Origin: Halalkalibacter nanhaiisediminis
GTDB lineage: Bacteria; Bacillota; Bacilli; Bacillales; Bacillaceae_D
Reading direction: 5' to 3'
Length of the DNA stretch: 47,244 bases
NCBI RefSeq assembly: GCF_007830185.1
Contig: NZ_VLKZ01000015.1
Location: 1 to 47,244 of the forward strand
The notes below the pieces were generated by a model. That model was not told where the DNA came from and did no database searches. It saw nothing but the letters and a program-made list of their open reading frames with translations. Below, piece by piece: positions 37,732-45,313 of this stretch (the first letter of the stretch is position 1; each line of letters begins with the position of its first letter). Made by a program: the position numbers and the translations under genes.

Positions 37732-37759
37732 TTGCGTTACGATTAATTCGCGCTATAAT
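37732..37759 (+). promoter_or_regulatory. Promoter of tRNA-Ala
   Basis: TTGCGT (37732-37737), a 16-base spacer and a perfect TATAAT (37754-37759), 29 bases before the tRNA. Confidence 0.65.
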
Positions 37760-37788
37760 GATACATAGAGCACGACAATTTTAAACAT

Positions 37789-37861
37789 GGGGCATTAGCT
37801 CAGCTGGGAGAGCGCTTCGCTGGCAGCGAAGAGGTCAGCGGTTCGATCCCGCTATGCTCCA
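37789..37861 (+). tRNA. tRNA-Ala, anticodon GGC
   Basis: A full cloverleaf of 73 bases. The acceptor stem GGGGCAT pairs with ATGCTCC and contains the G3-U70 pair, the identity mark of alanine tRNAs. The anticodon arm is CTTCG, loop CTGGCAG (anticodon GGC), CGAAG; the T arm contains GGTTCGATCCC. The discriminator base is A and CCA is not encoded. It stands alone with its own promoter and terminator. Confidence 0.97.
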
Positions 37862-37881
37862 TCGAATAGGGAAGTTAGGGA

Positions 37882-37906
37882 AAGCACCAGTATAGGTGCT
37901 TTTTTG
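37882..37906 (+). terminator. Terminator of tRNA-Ala
   Basis: AAGCACC (37882-37888) with GGTGCTT, then a T run to 37905. Confidence 0.88.
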
Positions 37907-37994
37907 TGTTTTCAATAATTTTGAGGTTGCCAGTAGATATCATATTTTTGAGGAATAATCGGTTTTGATCACATTTCATTTTTCTTGAGGTTTT

Positions 37995-38240
37995 GTGTGC
38001 TGTGGCTACTATAAAATAGCGAGCCCAAGTACTTGATTGGGCTGTCTCACTTGGGCAGGCATAGCTAAAGGCAAGGATGTCCATGGCGGCGTGGAATCTG
38101 AAGGAAGCCCGAGGCAAAAAGGTTTGGGTTAATCTCTTGTGTTCAACATTACAACAAGGTACATGCTTAGTATGACGGATCCGTACGTACGGTGGTGTGA
38201 GAGGTCGGATAATCAATTAATGATTATCCTCCTACTCGAT
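37995..38240 (+). mobile_element. Group II intron relic lacking its reverse transcriptase
   Basis: The sequence from GTGTG at 37995 carries domain I-type blocks (CTCACTTGGGCAGG, GGCAAGGATGTCC, GTGGAATCTGAAGGAAGCC, CGAGGCAAAA) that I recall from Bacillus group II introns. The 3' part has TACGTACGGTGGTGTGAGAGG, a domain VI-like hairpin (GGATAATCA with TGATTATCC, 38210-38231) and the characteristic end CTCCTACTCGAT at 38240. Full introns are near 1.9 kb; only about 246 bases remain and the maturase frame is gone. The 5' boundary is an estimate. It lies 15 bases past the dedA stop codon. Confidence 0.72.
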
Positions 38241-38255
38241 ATCCTTCATAATCGC

Positions 38256-38855
38256 TTATGCTTGTTTTGATTCATTTTTTATCCAATATAAGTAGCCAAC
38301 AATGACGATAATAATGACAAAGAGAATGAGATAAACGCTATAAATCGCGAAGTAATGCTCTACTTCCACCCAATGATCCCCTAATTTCTTCCCTAATGTA
38401 ATAAAAGTGAATCCCCATAAGAGAGCGCCAGAATATGCGTAGAGGGCAAACCGCTTATAAGGCAAAGAGTTAATCCCCGCCAGATAAGCGGTGATATGCC
38501 GTACTCCTGGAATGAAGTAGCCGATGAAAAGTAAATAAGGGCCAAATGTATGAAAAAGTCTTTTCGTCGTATTCATCCTTTTTTCTGTTAAATGAAGTTT
38601 TGGGCCAAATTTTTCTAAGAAAGGTGAGCCTAACTTACTACCGAGGAGATAGCTAATCGAAATCCCGGCCGTTGCCCCAATAAAGGCACAGAGTATGGTG
38701 GAAAAATAGGACATCTTTCCTTGAGAGACAATATAGCCAACATATGTAAGGAGAATTTCATCCGGGATTGGTAAGCCAATAATGCCTAATATTAAAGCGA
38801 TGATTAAACCGATATATCCATAATGCTCTACCAAATAATCGAAATGATTCCCCAT
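38256..38855 (-). CDS. DedA-family membrane protein
   Basis: A membrane protein of 199 residues (SNARE-associated/VTT domain) with four to five segments. Motifs: GLPIPDEILLTYVGY near the N-terminus, and IGYFIPGVRHITAYLAG near residues 111-127, the usual F(Y)xxPGxR box. Recent work links DedA proteins to recycling of undecaprenyl phosphate or phospholipid flipping; which applies here is unknown. Start: ATG at 38855 with GGTGGAT. The intron relic lies just after its stop. Confidence 0.9.
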   Translation of the reverse strand: MGNHFDYLVEHYGYIGLIIALILGIIGLPIPDEILLTYVGYIVSQGKMSYFSTILCAFIGATAGISISYLLGSKLGSPFLEKFGPKLHLTEKRMNTTKRLFHTFGPYLLFIGYFIPGVRHITAYLAGINSLPYKRFALYAYSGALLWGFTFITLGKKLGDHWVEVEHYFAIYSVYLILFVIIIVIVGYLYWIKNESKQA

Positions 38856-39039
38856 GATAATCCACCTTTATCTATGATCATACCTATTTCTTATTATTGT
38901 GCTTGTAATCAATATATTTATTTCACCACGAAATCAATTTTTCCGCTATAAAAAAATGGAATGATGAGAAAATAATTATGCGAAAGTATAAAAGTAATAC
39001 GGAAAAGTCAGCTACATCCCTCGCAGCTGATAAGGTGTC

Positions 39040-39430
39040 TTGTCAGCATCTTTTACTTTGATGGAGCCTGTTGATTACTATGTGAAAATGTTTAATGGTA
39101 AGCATGTAGCAGAAGAGAGCATTCGTGTAAAAGCAACCGATCGTTGCAACTCTAGGCTTAGGGATTTAGCGAATGGAACAACAGAGACCGTTCCGTTGTT
39201 TGCCAATACTAAAACAGTCGTTGATGGTGTGATGACGTATCATGGCACATATACGATCCCAGCTGAAGTGACAGCTATGACCTCTGTTCAAGCTCATTTA
39301 CTCGGAGCGACTCCTGCGGATAAGTCGAATTTGAGTGGTGGAAATCAGCAGAAGGTCCATTGCGGGTGAAGTTTTAAGGGGAGAAGCGACTTCTAAAGTA
39401 ATGATGCAATATGCGACGGGGCAAAGGTAG
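39040..39430 (+). pseudogene. Chimeric remnant ending in sugar ABC ATPase fragments
   Basis: The frame from 39040 encodes about 95 residues I cannot assign (DYYVKMFNGKHVAEESI ... VTAMTSVQAHLLG). It then runs into LSGGNQQKV, the ABC signature of RbsA/MglA-type sugar ATPases, and stops at 39367-39369. The next frame continues with GEVLRGEATSKVMMQYATG up to TAG at 39428-39430, which looks like the extreme C-terminus of the same ATPase family. Intervening Walker B and later parts are missing. No start site is visible. This is a deletion scar, not a working gene. Confidence 0.6.
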
Positions 39431-39457
39431 AAAGAGAGCAAGAGTTAAGAAAGAAAT

Positions 39458-39691
39458 ATGGACGACAGTCTTCTCACTTCAAAGATGACATCTGCTGCTA
39501 GGGATGATTTAGAAGAAGTTTATGAGTACATTTCGCATGAATTATATAATGTTTCTGCAGTAGAGCATTTAATGGATAAAATGGAAATTATCTTTGCGAG
39601 GCTGAAGGGATTTCCTTTTTCCTGCAATGATAGAGGTAGTGAAACTTTAGTAATGTGTATTTTTTATCATATTGAATGCTTTTCAATATAA
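39458..39691 (+). pseudogene. Truncated RelE/ParE-type toxin remnant
   Basis: TSAARDDLEEVYEYISHELY followed by NVSAVEHLMDKMEIIFARLKGFPF matches the N-terminal two thirds of ParE/RelE-superfamily toxins. After FPFS the sequence loses the family C-terminus (the YRKL...NYIVFY strand region). No antitoxin gene is found upstream; that space is taken by the ABC remnant. It is probably inactive. Confidence 0.65.
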
Positions 39692-39710
39692 ATATGGTAT
39701 TATTTAAATG

Positions 39711-39752
39711 TGTAAAATTTTACATTGACGATATGCTTAAATTTAATAGATA
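39711..39752 (+). promoter_or_regulatory. Candidate promoter with palindrome ahead of the c-di-GMP riboswitch
   Basis: TGTAAAATTTTACA (39711-39724) is a perfect 14-base palindrome abutting TTGACG (39725-39730). After 16 bases follows TAGATA (39747-39752). The palindrome has the form of a dimer operator. The -10 element is weak. Confidence 0.35.
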
Positions 39753-39763
39753 AAAATATTTTC

Positions 39764-39850
39764 TTAAGAAAATGGCAAACCTATTGAAAGATAGGGACGC
39801 AAAGCTTCAGACCTAAGACAGAAATGTTATGGTAGCTGGGTTACCAAATA
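39764..39850 (+). ncRNA. Cyclic-di-GMP-I (GEMM) riboswitch aptamer
   Basis: The conserved GEMM core is nearly complete: GACGCAAAGCTTCAGACCTAAG (given here as GACGCAAAGC and CCTAAG), then GGTAGCTGGGTTACC at the 3' side, with the P2 stem CCTATTGAAAGATAGG and its GAAA tetraloop (39780-39795). This class senses cyclic di-GMP. It sits about 170 bases before a chemoreceptor gene and is followed directly by a terminator, forming a transcriptional expression platform. TCTTA at 39762-39766 and TAAGA at 39849-39853 could close P1. A fuller call of ON or OFF needs folding. Confidence 0.92.
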
Positions 39851-39870
39851 AGATGGCTTTATGTTCTATT

Positions 39871-39900
39871 AATCCACCTTTTTGGTGGATTTTTCTTTTT
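39871..39900 (+). terminator. Riboswitch-controlled terminator
   Basis: AATCCACC (39871-39878) pairs with GGTGGATT (39884-39891), then TTTTCTTTTT. It lies between the aptamer and the chemoreceptor start. Confidence 0.88.
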
Positions 39901-40017
39901 GTGTTTGATGAAAAGCCAGACATTCATTGAGATAGTTCTTACTATTTTTAGTATTACTTTTGTAAAAAATTTGTGGTTATATATGAAACTATTAAAGAAT
40001 ATATGGAGAGTGAAGGA

Positions 40018-41994
40018 ATGAGGTTAGTTGTTAAAAATACAATCATTATCAGTATATTAATTACAATATCTATGATAAGTATTTCTGCTTTTGGATATAC
40101 GAAAGCAAAAGATTTTCTATATGATAGATTTCAAGAACAAGCTTTTAGTCAACTTGAATCGGTAAAAGCCAATATAGACATATGGATAAAAGGGAAACAA
40201 GAAACAATGGAATACATGGCTGAAGTTGATGATTTAAAAGTAAGTGATGGCACAAAAGCAGACGCTCTTGGTATTAGAATAGCAGAAAGGATGGATAATC
40301 CAGATGCTTTTGCCTTTATGGATGCTGAAGGTTTCTTATACTTAGGCGGGAATCAAATCCCAGTTAGTGACTATGAACACTATCAAAAGGGTATGAATGA
40401 GCTTACAAAGACATATAATCCAGTTCCTTCACAATCACCAAGCTTAAATGGTGCTCCAATCGTATTATCTTCTTCACCTATATACGGGAATAACGGAGAG
40501 GTTATAGGTGTTGCATCGGGAGGTCATCAAATTGAAAGTCTGATGAATATTATTTCCAACATAACGTTAGGAGATAGTGGATACGTAACGGTTTTTACCA
40601 GTGATGGTACCATTGTTGCAGGTCAAAATAAAGAAGACGTACTTAATAAGAAAATTGCAGACTACGAAAATAGCAATTTGGACCAATTGGTTGAAGATAG
40701 TATGAGTGGGGAAACAGGTGTAATCGAAACGAACTTTAACGGTGAAAATAGTTTAATCTACTATAGCAAAGCAGAAGAAATGGATTGGGGCATTATGATT
40801 TCAGTCCCTACGAGTGAAGCATTTGCGGATGCAAATTCATTATTGAATTACTTTATTATTATAACGATTATCTTCATAGTAGTTGGGGCAATCATAAATT
40901 ATGTTATTAATATGAGATCTTTGAAACCTATAAAAGAAGTAACTGATAAAATAGAAGAATTAGCTAATGACGAGGGCGATTTAACTCAACGATTAAATAT
41001 TCATCGAAATGATGAAGTTGGGAGATTAGCAAACAGTTTTAATTCGTTACTAGATAGTTTGCAGAACTTAATTGGGGATATTCTCCATAAAGGAGAAGTT
41101 GTTGCCGAGAACACTACTGTTCTTTCAGAGCATGCTGAGGAAATGGTTCAATTATCTGGTGTCGTTACAAAAAATGTTCAAAATGCTGCAGAAATTTCTA
41201 CAGAACAAGAAAGAGGAAACAAAAAGAATTTAGAATCAATTAATGGGATTACGCAAAGTGTATCAGAGATTAAAGATCATTCTTTATTGGTATCTGAGAA
41301 AACAAAGAATGCTTACAGAGAAGTTGAGAAAGCGAATGAGGAAGTTATTTCGTTGTTAAACCAAATGTCTATTATACAGAATTCTGTTCGAAATTCATCC
41401 GATACTGTAAAAAAACTAGGGAATCGTTCTTCTGAAATTGGCAATATTGTTGAAATGATTACTAGAATATCAGAACAAACCAATCTTCTTGCATTAAATG
41501 CTTCTATTGAGGCAGCTAGAGCTGGCGAACACGGAAAAGGATTTGCTGTTGTTGCTAATGAAGTGAAAAAGTTAGCGGAGGAATCTGCTCAATCAGCTAA
41601 ACAAATTTCCGAGCTGATAAACGAGATACAAAAAGACACTTCTAATGCGGTTGTGGAGATTGAATCTGGAACAAACCAATTTGGAACGGGTATGGAAAAA
41701 TTAAAAGATGTTAATGGAAGTTTACAAGCTATATACCACTCGTCTAAAGAGTCTTCGAATGAAGTAGATAGGATATTTATAGAGATCGAAAACCTACTTT
41801 CTAAGGTGAAAGATGTTGAACAAGTTATAAATGATAATTCACATAAAACAATGGAGTCAACTAAGTACATTCGTGAAGTTGCTTCGTCTTCAGAAGAGCA
41901 GTTAGTTTCGATACAAGATATTACAGCTTCAATTGAAAAAACGGCGCAATTTGCTGAAGAATTGAGTAATTTATTGAATCGATTCAAAATATAG
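40018..41994 (+). CDS. Methyl-accepting chemotaxis protein (dCache type)
   Basis: A transmembrane chemoreceptor of 658 residues. First membrane segment at about 8-26; large extracellular dCache sensor from about 30 to 270 (with [19 protein letters not shown] and [17 protein letters not shown]); second segment at about 276-298; HAMP from about 300 to 352. A long coiled-coil signalling domain has its tip at [20 protein letters not shown] (about 491-510). Start: ATG at 40018 with GGAG nine bases upstream; a GTG at 39973 is in frame but unsupported. The ligand is unknown. Control by c-di-GMP through the riboswitch fits a swim-or-settle decision. Confidence 0.95.
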   Translation: MRLVVKNTIIISILITISMISISAFGYTKAKDFLYDRFQEQAFSQLESVKANIDIWIKGKQETMEYMAEVDDLKVSDGTKADALGIRIAERMDNPDAFAFMDAEGFLYLGGNQIPVSDYEHYQKGMNELTKTYNPVPSQSPSLNGAPIVLSSSPIYGNNGEVIGVASGGHQIESLMNIISNITLGDSGYVTVFTSDGTIVAGQNKEDVLNKKIADYENSNLDQLVEDSMSGETGVIETNFNGENSLIYYSKAEEMDWGIMISVPTSEAFADANSLLNYFIIITIIFIVVGAIINYVINMRSLKPIKEVTDKIEELANDEGDLTQRLNIHRNDEVGRLANSFNSLLDSLQNLIGDILHKGEVVAENTTVLSEHAEEMVQLSGVVTKNVQNAAEISTEQERGNKKNLESINGITQSVSEIKDHSLLVSEKTKNAYREVEKANEEVISLLNQMSIIQNSVRNSSDTVKKLGNRSSEIGNIVEMITRISEQTNLLALNASIEAARAGEHGKGFAVVANEVKKLAEESAQSAKQISELINEIQKDTSNAVVEIESGTNQFGTGMEKLKDVNGSLQAIYHSSKESSNEVDRIFIEIENLLSKVKDVEQVINDNSHKTMESTKYIREVASSSEEQLVSIQDITASIEKTAQFAEELSNLLNRFKI

Positions 41995-42105
41995 GTTACT
42001 AAAATCAGTTTCGGTGTAAGGATCGGTAACATTCACTATCTATACATTTTTGCGACTATTCAAGTCAAATTGAGATAACATAACTTATTGACTATGCTCC
42101 ATTTT

Positions 42106-42150
42106 AAAAAACAATCCATTTCTTGCTTAGCAGAGAAGGATTGTTTTTTA
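42106..42150 (+). terminator. Terminator after the chemoreceptor gene
   Basis: AAAAAACAATCC (42106-42117) pairs perfectly with GGATTGTTTTTT (42138-42149). Confidence 0.85.
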
Positions 42151-42242
42151 TCTAGGTTGGATAAAATTAATTGTGGTTCATTTTTGAAAAGAAACTAAAA
42201 TAAGCCAATATCCAAACGAGGAGTTTGAGGGAAATAGCGGAA

Positions 42243-42282
42243 AGAGGATACAACAAACAGGATCCTGGTTCCTCTATTTTTT
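42243..42282 (+). terminator. Second terminator-like hairpin
   Basis: AGAGG (42243-42247) with CCTCT (42271-42275), enclosing the palindrome CAGGATCCTG, followed by ATTTTTT. It has no obvious gene of its own upstream. Confidence 0.5.
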
Positions 42283-42533
42283 GATTAATTGAAACTAAGC
42301 TTATACGTGTTTTTTAAAATGTATCTTAACAGGTTTTATCTTAAATGTTTTACACATTTAATCTAGCATATACAAGCAATTCAAGAATTTTTTAGCTCTA
42401 TGCAAAACGTATTTCTTTATTCATTAACTTATACAGATATATTTTTATATACCAATAGTGAGAACTTTCTTTATATAGAATAAAGACTGAAATTATGATA
42501 CTATTCAAAAAATGGAATAAGGTGGTTTATTTT

Positions 42534-42980
42534 ATGGAAAAAAGGGTGTGCTACTTAATTTTGTGTTTTTCATTTTTGATTTTAGTAGGTTGTAATAATA
42601 ATATTTCGGGTGAGGAAATAGCGACTATCAACGAAATTGATATTGAATTAAACGAATTAGAAGGAAGTGTTAATGGTGAACATGTTAACTTTCAACTTAA
42701 GAATAATAGTGATGGAAATATTATTATAAACAATATTTTTATTTCAAATCCGATAGAAGTTAACGACTCTTCAAAGGAGAATCAATACCAAGTTCAAATT
42801 GGAGGGATTAATTACCAGAAAATAAACGCAGGGGAGAACGAATATTTTTCTGGATACCTTCCAGATGAAGGAAGGACTAAGGGCGACGAGATAAATAGAG
42901 ATAAAGTTCAGATAAAAGTAGAAGGTTATTTGGAAAGTGTAAAAGAAGGAAATGAATTTTCGATTATTACAATAAAGTAA
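42534..42980 (+). CDS. Putative lipoprotein of unknown function
   Basis: A 148-residue protein with a signal peptide and lipobox (LILVGCNNN, Cys near residue 20). The mature part is rich in Asn, Glu and Ile and appears beta-rich (VNFQLKNNSDGNIIINNIFI), which recalls immunoglobulin-like or DUF4352-type folds. No family can be named. Start: ATG at 42534 after GGTGG; the frame is open to 42495. It is clearly more AT-rich than the housekeeping genes, which suggests recent acquisition. Confidence 0.7.
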   Translation: MEKRVCYLILCFSFLILVGCNNNISGEEIATINEIDIELNELEGSVNGEHVNFQLKNNSDGNIIINNIFISNPIEVNDSSKENQYQVQIGGINYQKINAGENEYFSGYLPDEGRTKGDEINRDKVQIKVEGYLESVKEGNEFSIITIK

Positions 42981-43066
42981 TTATATAAAAATGAAAAATA
43001 TTGAATAATTTATACTTTAATTATGAGAAACATATATAGAGCAGAGAAGTAATTCTTTAAATTAAT

Positions 43067-43246
43067 ATGAGAAGGTATGCAGTCTTTTTGTTTTTAACTA
43101 CTTTTATTCGTCTTATTGTAAGTTGTGCAAGTAAGTTGATCACACTCGTTAACATTGACAACAAGGCCGATATCTTTTTAACTATACTTAAGAGCCAATT
43201 GCTGAAAAAGCTTTACTATAACGATGAAATTGGAGCAATTACATGA
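43067..43246 (+). CDS. Possible 59-residue lipoprotein-like ORF overlapping the ubiD start
   Basis: MRRYAVFLFLTTFIRLIVSC followed by ASKLITL looks like a short signal peptide with a lipobox-like Cys. The stop codon (TGA at 43244) overlaps the start of the next gene as ATGA, an arrangement typical of coupling. No convincing ribosome binding site precedes it, so it may be a relic or chance. Confidence 0.3.
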   Translation: MRRYAVFLFLTTFIRLIVSCASKLITLVNIDNKADIFLTILKSQLLKKLYYNDEIGAIT

Positions 43247-45081
43247 TGTATAAAAATTTAGAAGAGTGTATCCTCGATTTGGAAAAGAACGGACATTTGA
43301 TTCGTGTTCACGAAGAAGTTGACCCATATCTTGAAATGGCCGCGCTTCACTTGAAAGTTCATGAGGCTCGCGGGCCTGCGTTATTATTTGAAAATGTAAA
43401 AGGTACAAAATTTCGCGCGGTATCCAACCTTTTTGGGACAGTAGAACGCAGTAAGTTTCTTTTTCGAAATACGTTAGATGCGGTACAAAATGTTATCAGT
43501 CTGCGTGAAGATCCGATGAAAGCATTGAAAAATCCGTTTAAACATATTGGAACCGGTTTAGCTGCTTCTAAAGCGCTGCCTTTAAAAAAGGGAAATAGTC
43601 TGCCAGTTGCTACTCAAGAGATAAACATTTCTGACCTCCCACTTATAAAGCATTGGCCTGATGATGGAGGTGCTTTTGTCACGCTTCCTCAAGTCTATAC
43701 GGAAGATCCAGAAAAACCAGGCATTATGAATGCTAACCTAGGAATGTACCGGATTCAACTCACTGGAAATGAGTATGAAGTAGACAAGGAAATTGGGTTG
43801 CATTATCAAATTCACCGAGGTATCGGAGTTCATCAGGAAAAAGCGAACAAACTAGGAAAACCATTAAAAGTTAGTATTTTTATTGGCGGTCCTCCAGCTC
43901 ATACGTTGGCGGCAGTTATGCCTTTACCAGAAGGGTTAAGTGAGATGACATTTGCAGGTTTGCTTTCTGGACGCCGTTTTCGTTACAGCTATCAGGATGG
44001 CTATTGTATTAGCAATGATGCTGATTTTGTGATTACAGGAGAAATTTATCCGAATGACACAAAGCCAGAGGGTCCATTTGGCGATCATTTAGGTTATTAC
44101 AGTCTGATCCATCCTTTTCCTGTGATGAAGGTTCATAAAGTCTATGCTAAGCCGAATGCGATCTGGCCGTTTACCGTTGTAGGACGACCGCCACAAGAAG
44201 ATACTGCTTTTGGTGATCTTATTCATGAGATGACAGGTGATGCGATTTCACAGGAAATTCCTGGAGTGAAAGAAGTCCATGCTGTTGATGCGGCAGGGGT
44301 ACATCCATTGCTTTTTGCTATAGGCAGCGAACGGTACACCCCTTATCAACAAGTGAAGCAACCGACTGAACTGCTTACTATCGCTAATCGGATATTAGGT
44401 ACAGGACAAGTTAGTTTAGCTAAGTATTTATTTATTACGGCAGAAGAGAACCAACCATTAGATACCCATAAAGAAGTCGATTTTCTAACTTATATATTAG
44501 AAAGAATGGATCTTCGTCGAGACATTCACTTTTATACAAATACAACGATTGACACTCTTGATTATTCTGGTACGGGGTTAAATAGCGGTAGTAAAGTTGT
44601 TTTTGCAGCTTATGGAGATAAAAAAAGAGAGCTATGTAAAGAAGTACCTAGTGAATTGAATGAATTGCGAGGATTTGAACATGCGCGTTTAGTGATGCCT
44701 GGCGTTGTTGCTGTCCAAGGTCCGAATTTTTCAACGTACGAGAAAGCGCAACAGGAATTGGCAGCTTTAAGTAAATCGATTCAATCGAAAGGCTCTCTAA
44801 CTTCTTGCCCGATGATCATCCTATGTGATGACAGTCAATTTGTTAGCGAGACGTTAAAAAATTTCATGTGGGTAACATTTACACGCAGTAATCCTTCGCA
44901 TGATATCTATGGTGTAAACAGCTATTATGAAAACAAGCATTGGGCTTGTGATAATATCATTATTGATGCTCGTATTAAACCGCATCATGCACCGCCACTA
45001 ATCCCAGATCCGACGGTTGAAAAGAACATCGAGCGATTCTTTACCAAAGGTGCTAGTTTGGGAGGAATAAAGTTAGATTAA
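43243..45081 (+). CDS. UbiD-family decarboxylase, long form
   Basis: A predicted prenylated-FMN-dependent (de)carboxylase of 612 residues, about 120 longer than E. coli UbiD. Visible family residues: R in NLGMYRIQL, the SIFIGGPPAHTLAAVMPLP segment, and KPEGPFGDHLGYYS with the catalytic Glu and Asp (E. coli UbiD also has EGPFGD). The extra C-terminal part (about 480-612) includes FMWVTFTRSNPSHDIYG. No ubiX-type prenyltransferase is in the window. The substrate is unknown; an aromatic or quinone-precursor acid is likely. Start: ATG at 43243 after GGAG. Confidence 0.85.
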   Translation: MMYKNLEECILDLEKNGHLIRVHEEVDPYLEMAALHLKVHEARGPALLFENVKGTKFRAVSNLFGTVERSKFLFRNTLDAVQNVISLREDPMKALKNPFKHIGTGLAASKALPLKKGNSLPVATQEINISDLPLIKHWPDDGGAFVTLPQVYTEDPEKPGIMNANLGMYRIQLTGNEYEVDKEIGLHYQIHRGIGVHQEKANKLGKPLKVSIFIGGPPAHTLAAVMPLPEGLSEMTFAGLLSGRRFRYSYQDGYCISNDADFVITGEIYPNDTKPEGPFGDHLGYYSLIHPFPVMKVHKVYAKPNAIWPFTVVGRPPQEDTAFGDLIHEMTGDAISQEIPGVKEVHAVDAAGVHPLLFAIGSERYTPYQQVKQPTELLTIANRILGTGQVSLAKYLFITAEENQPLDTHKEVDFLTYILERMDLRRDIHFYTNTTIDTLDYSGTGLNSGSKVVFAAYGDKKRELCKEVPSELNELRGFEHARLVMPGVVAVQGPNFSTYEKAQQELAALSKSIQSKGSLTSCPMIILCDDSQFVSETLKNFMWVTFTRSNPSHDIYGVNSYYENKHWACDNIIIDARIKPHHAPPLIPDPTVEKNIERFFTKGASLGGIKLD

Positions 45082-45170
45082 CGGAGAAACAGTAGAAGGT
45101 TATAGCTGAAGAGAGCAAGGCTTTTACAAAGCAGTTGTTTGCCCACTATGCTTGATTATACCTGAATGTC

Positions 45171-45197
45171 AAAGCCCTTGAATAAAAAGGGCTTTTT
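45171..45197 (+). terminator. Rho-independent terminator after the ubiD-like gene
   Basis: AAAGCCCTT (45171-45179) pairs with AAGGGCTTT (45187-45195), then a T run. Confidence 0.88.
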
Positions 45198-45313
45198 CTT
45201 ATTTTATTGAACCTTATTTTAGTATAAACGCGTAAAAACCATTTCGTTAAAAGATGATAATTTCATTATTTTTCAGTATAATTCAGATTTAGAAGGTTAT
45301 GAGGAGGATGAAC

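Larger units (their letters stand above)
41995..42533. other. AT-rich intergenic region with two terminators
   Basis: It holds two terminator-like hairpins described separately and no gene I can support. The stretch 42283-42480 is strongly AT-rich and probably includes the promoter of the lipoprotein gene, but no clear -35/-10 pair stands out. Confidence 0.55.

Noticed and set aside
37875-38216. 113-codon frame on the minus strand over the intron relic
   Set aside because: It reads the complement of structured intron RNA and has no protein-like motif.
39700-39740. SigD (motility sigma factor) promoter before the chemoreceptor, from TAAA and GACGATAT
   Set aside because: The spacing between the two elements is 10 or 18 bases instead of about 15, so the fit is poor.
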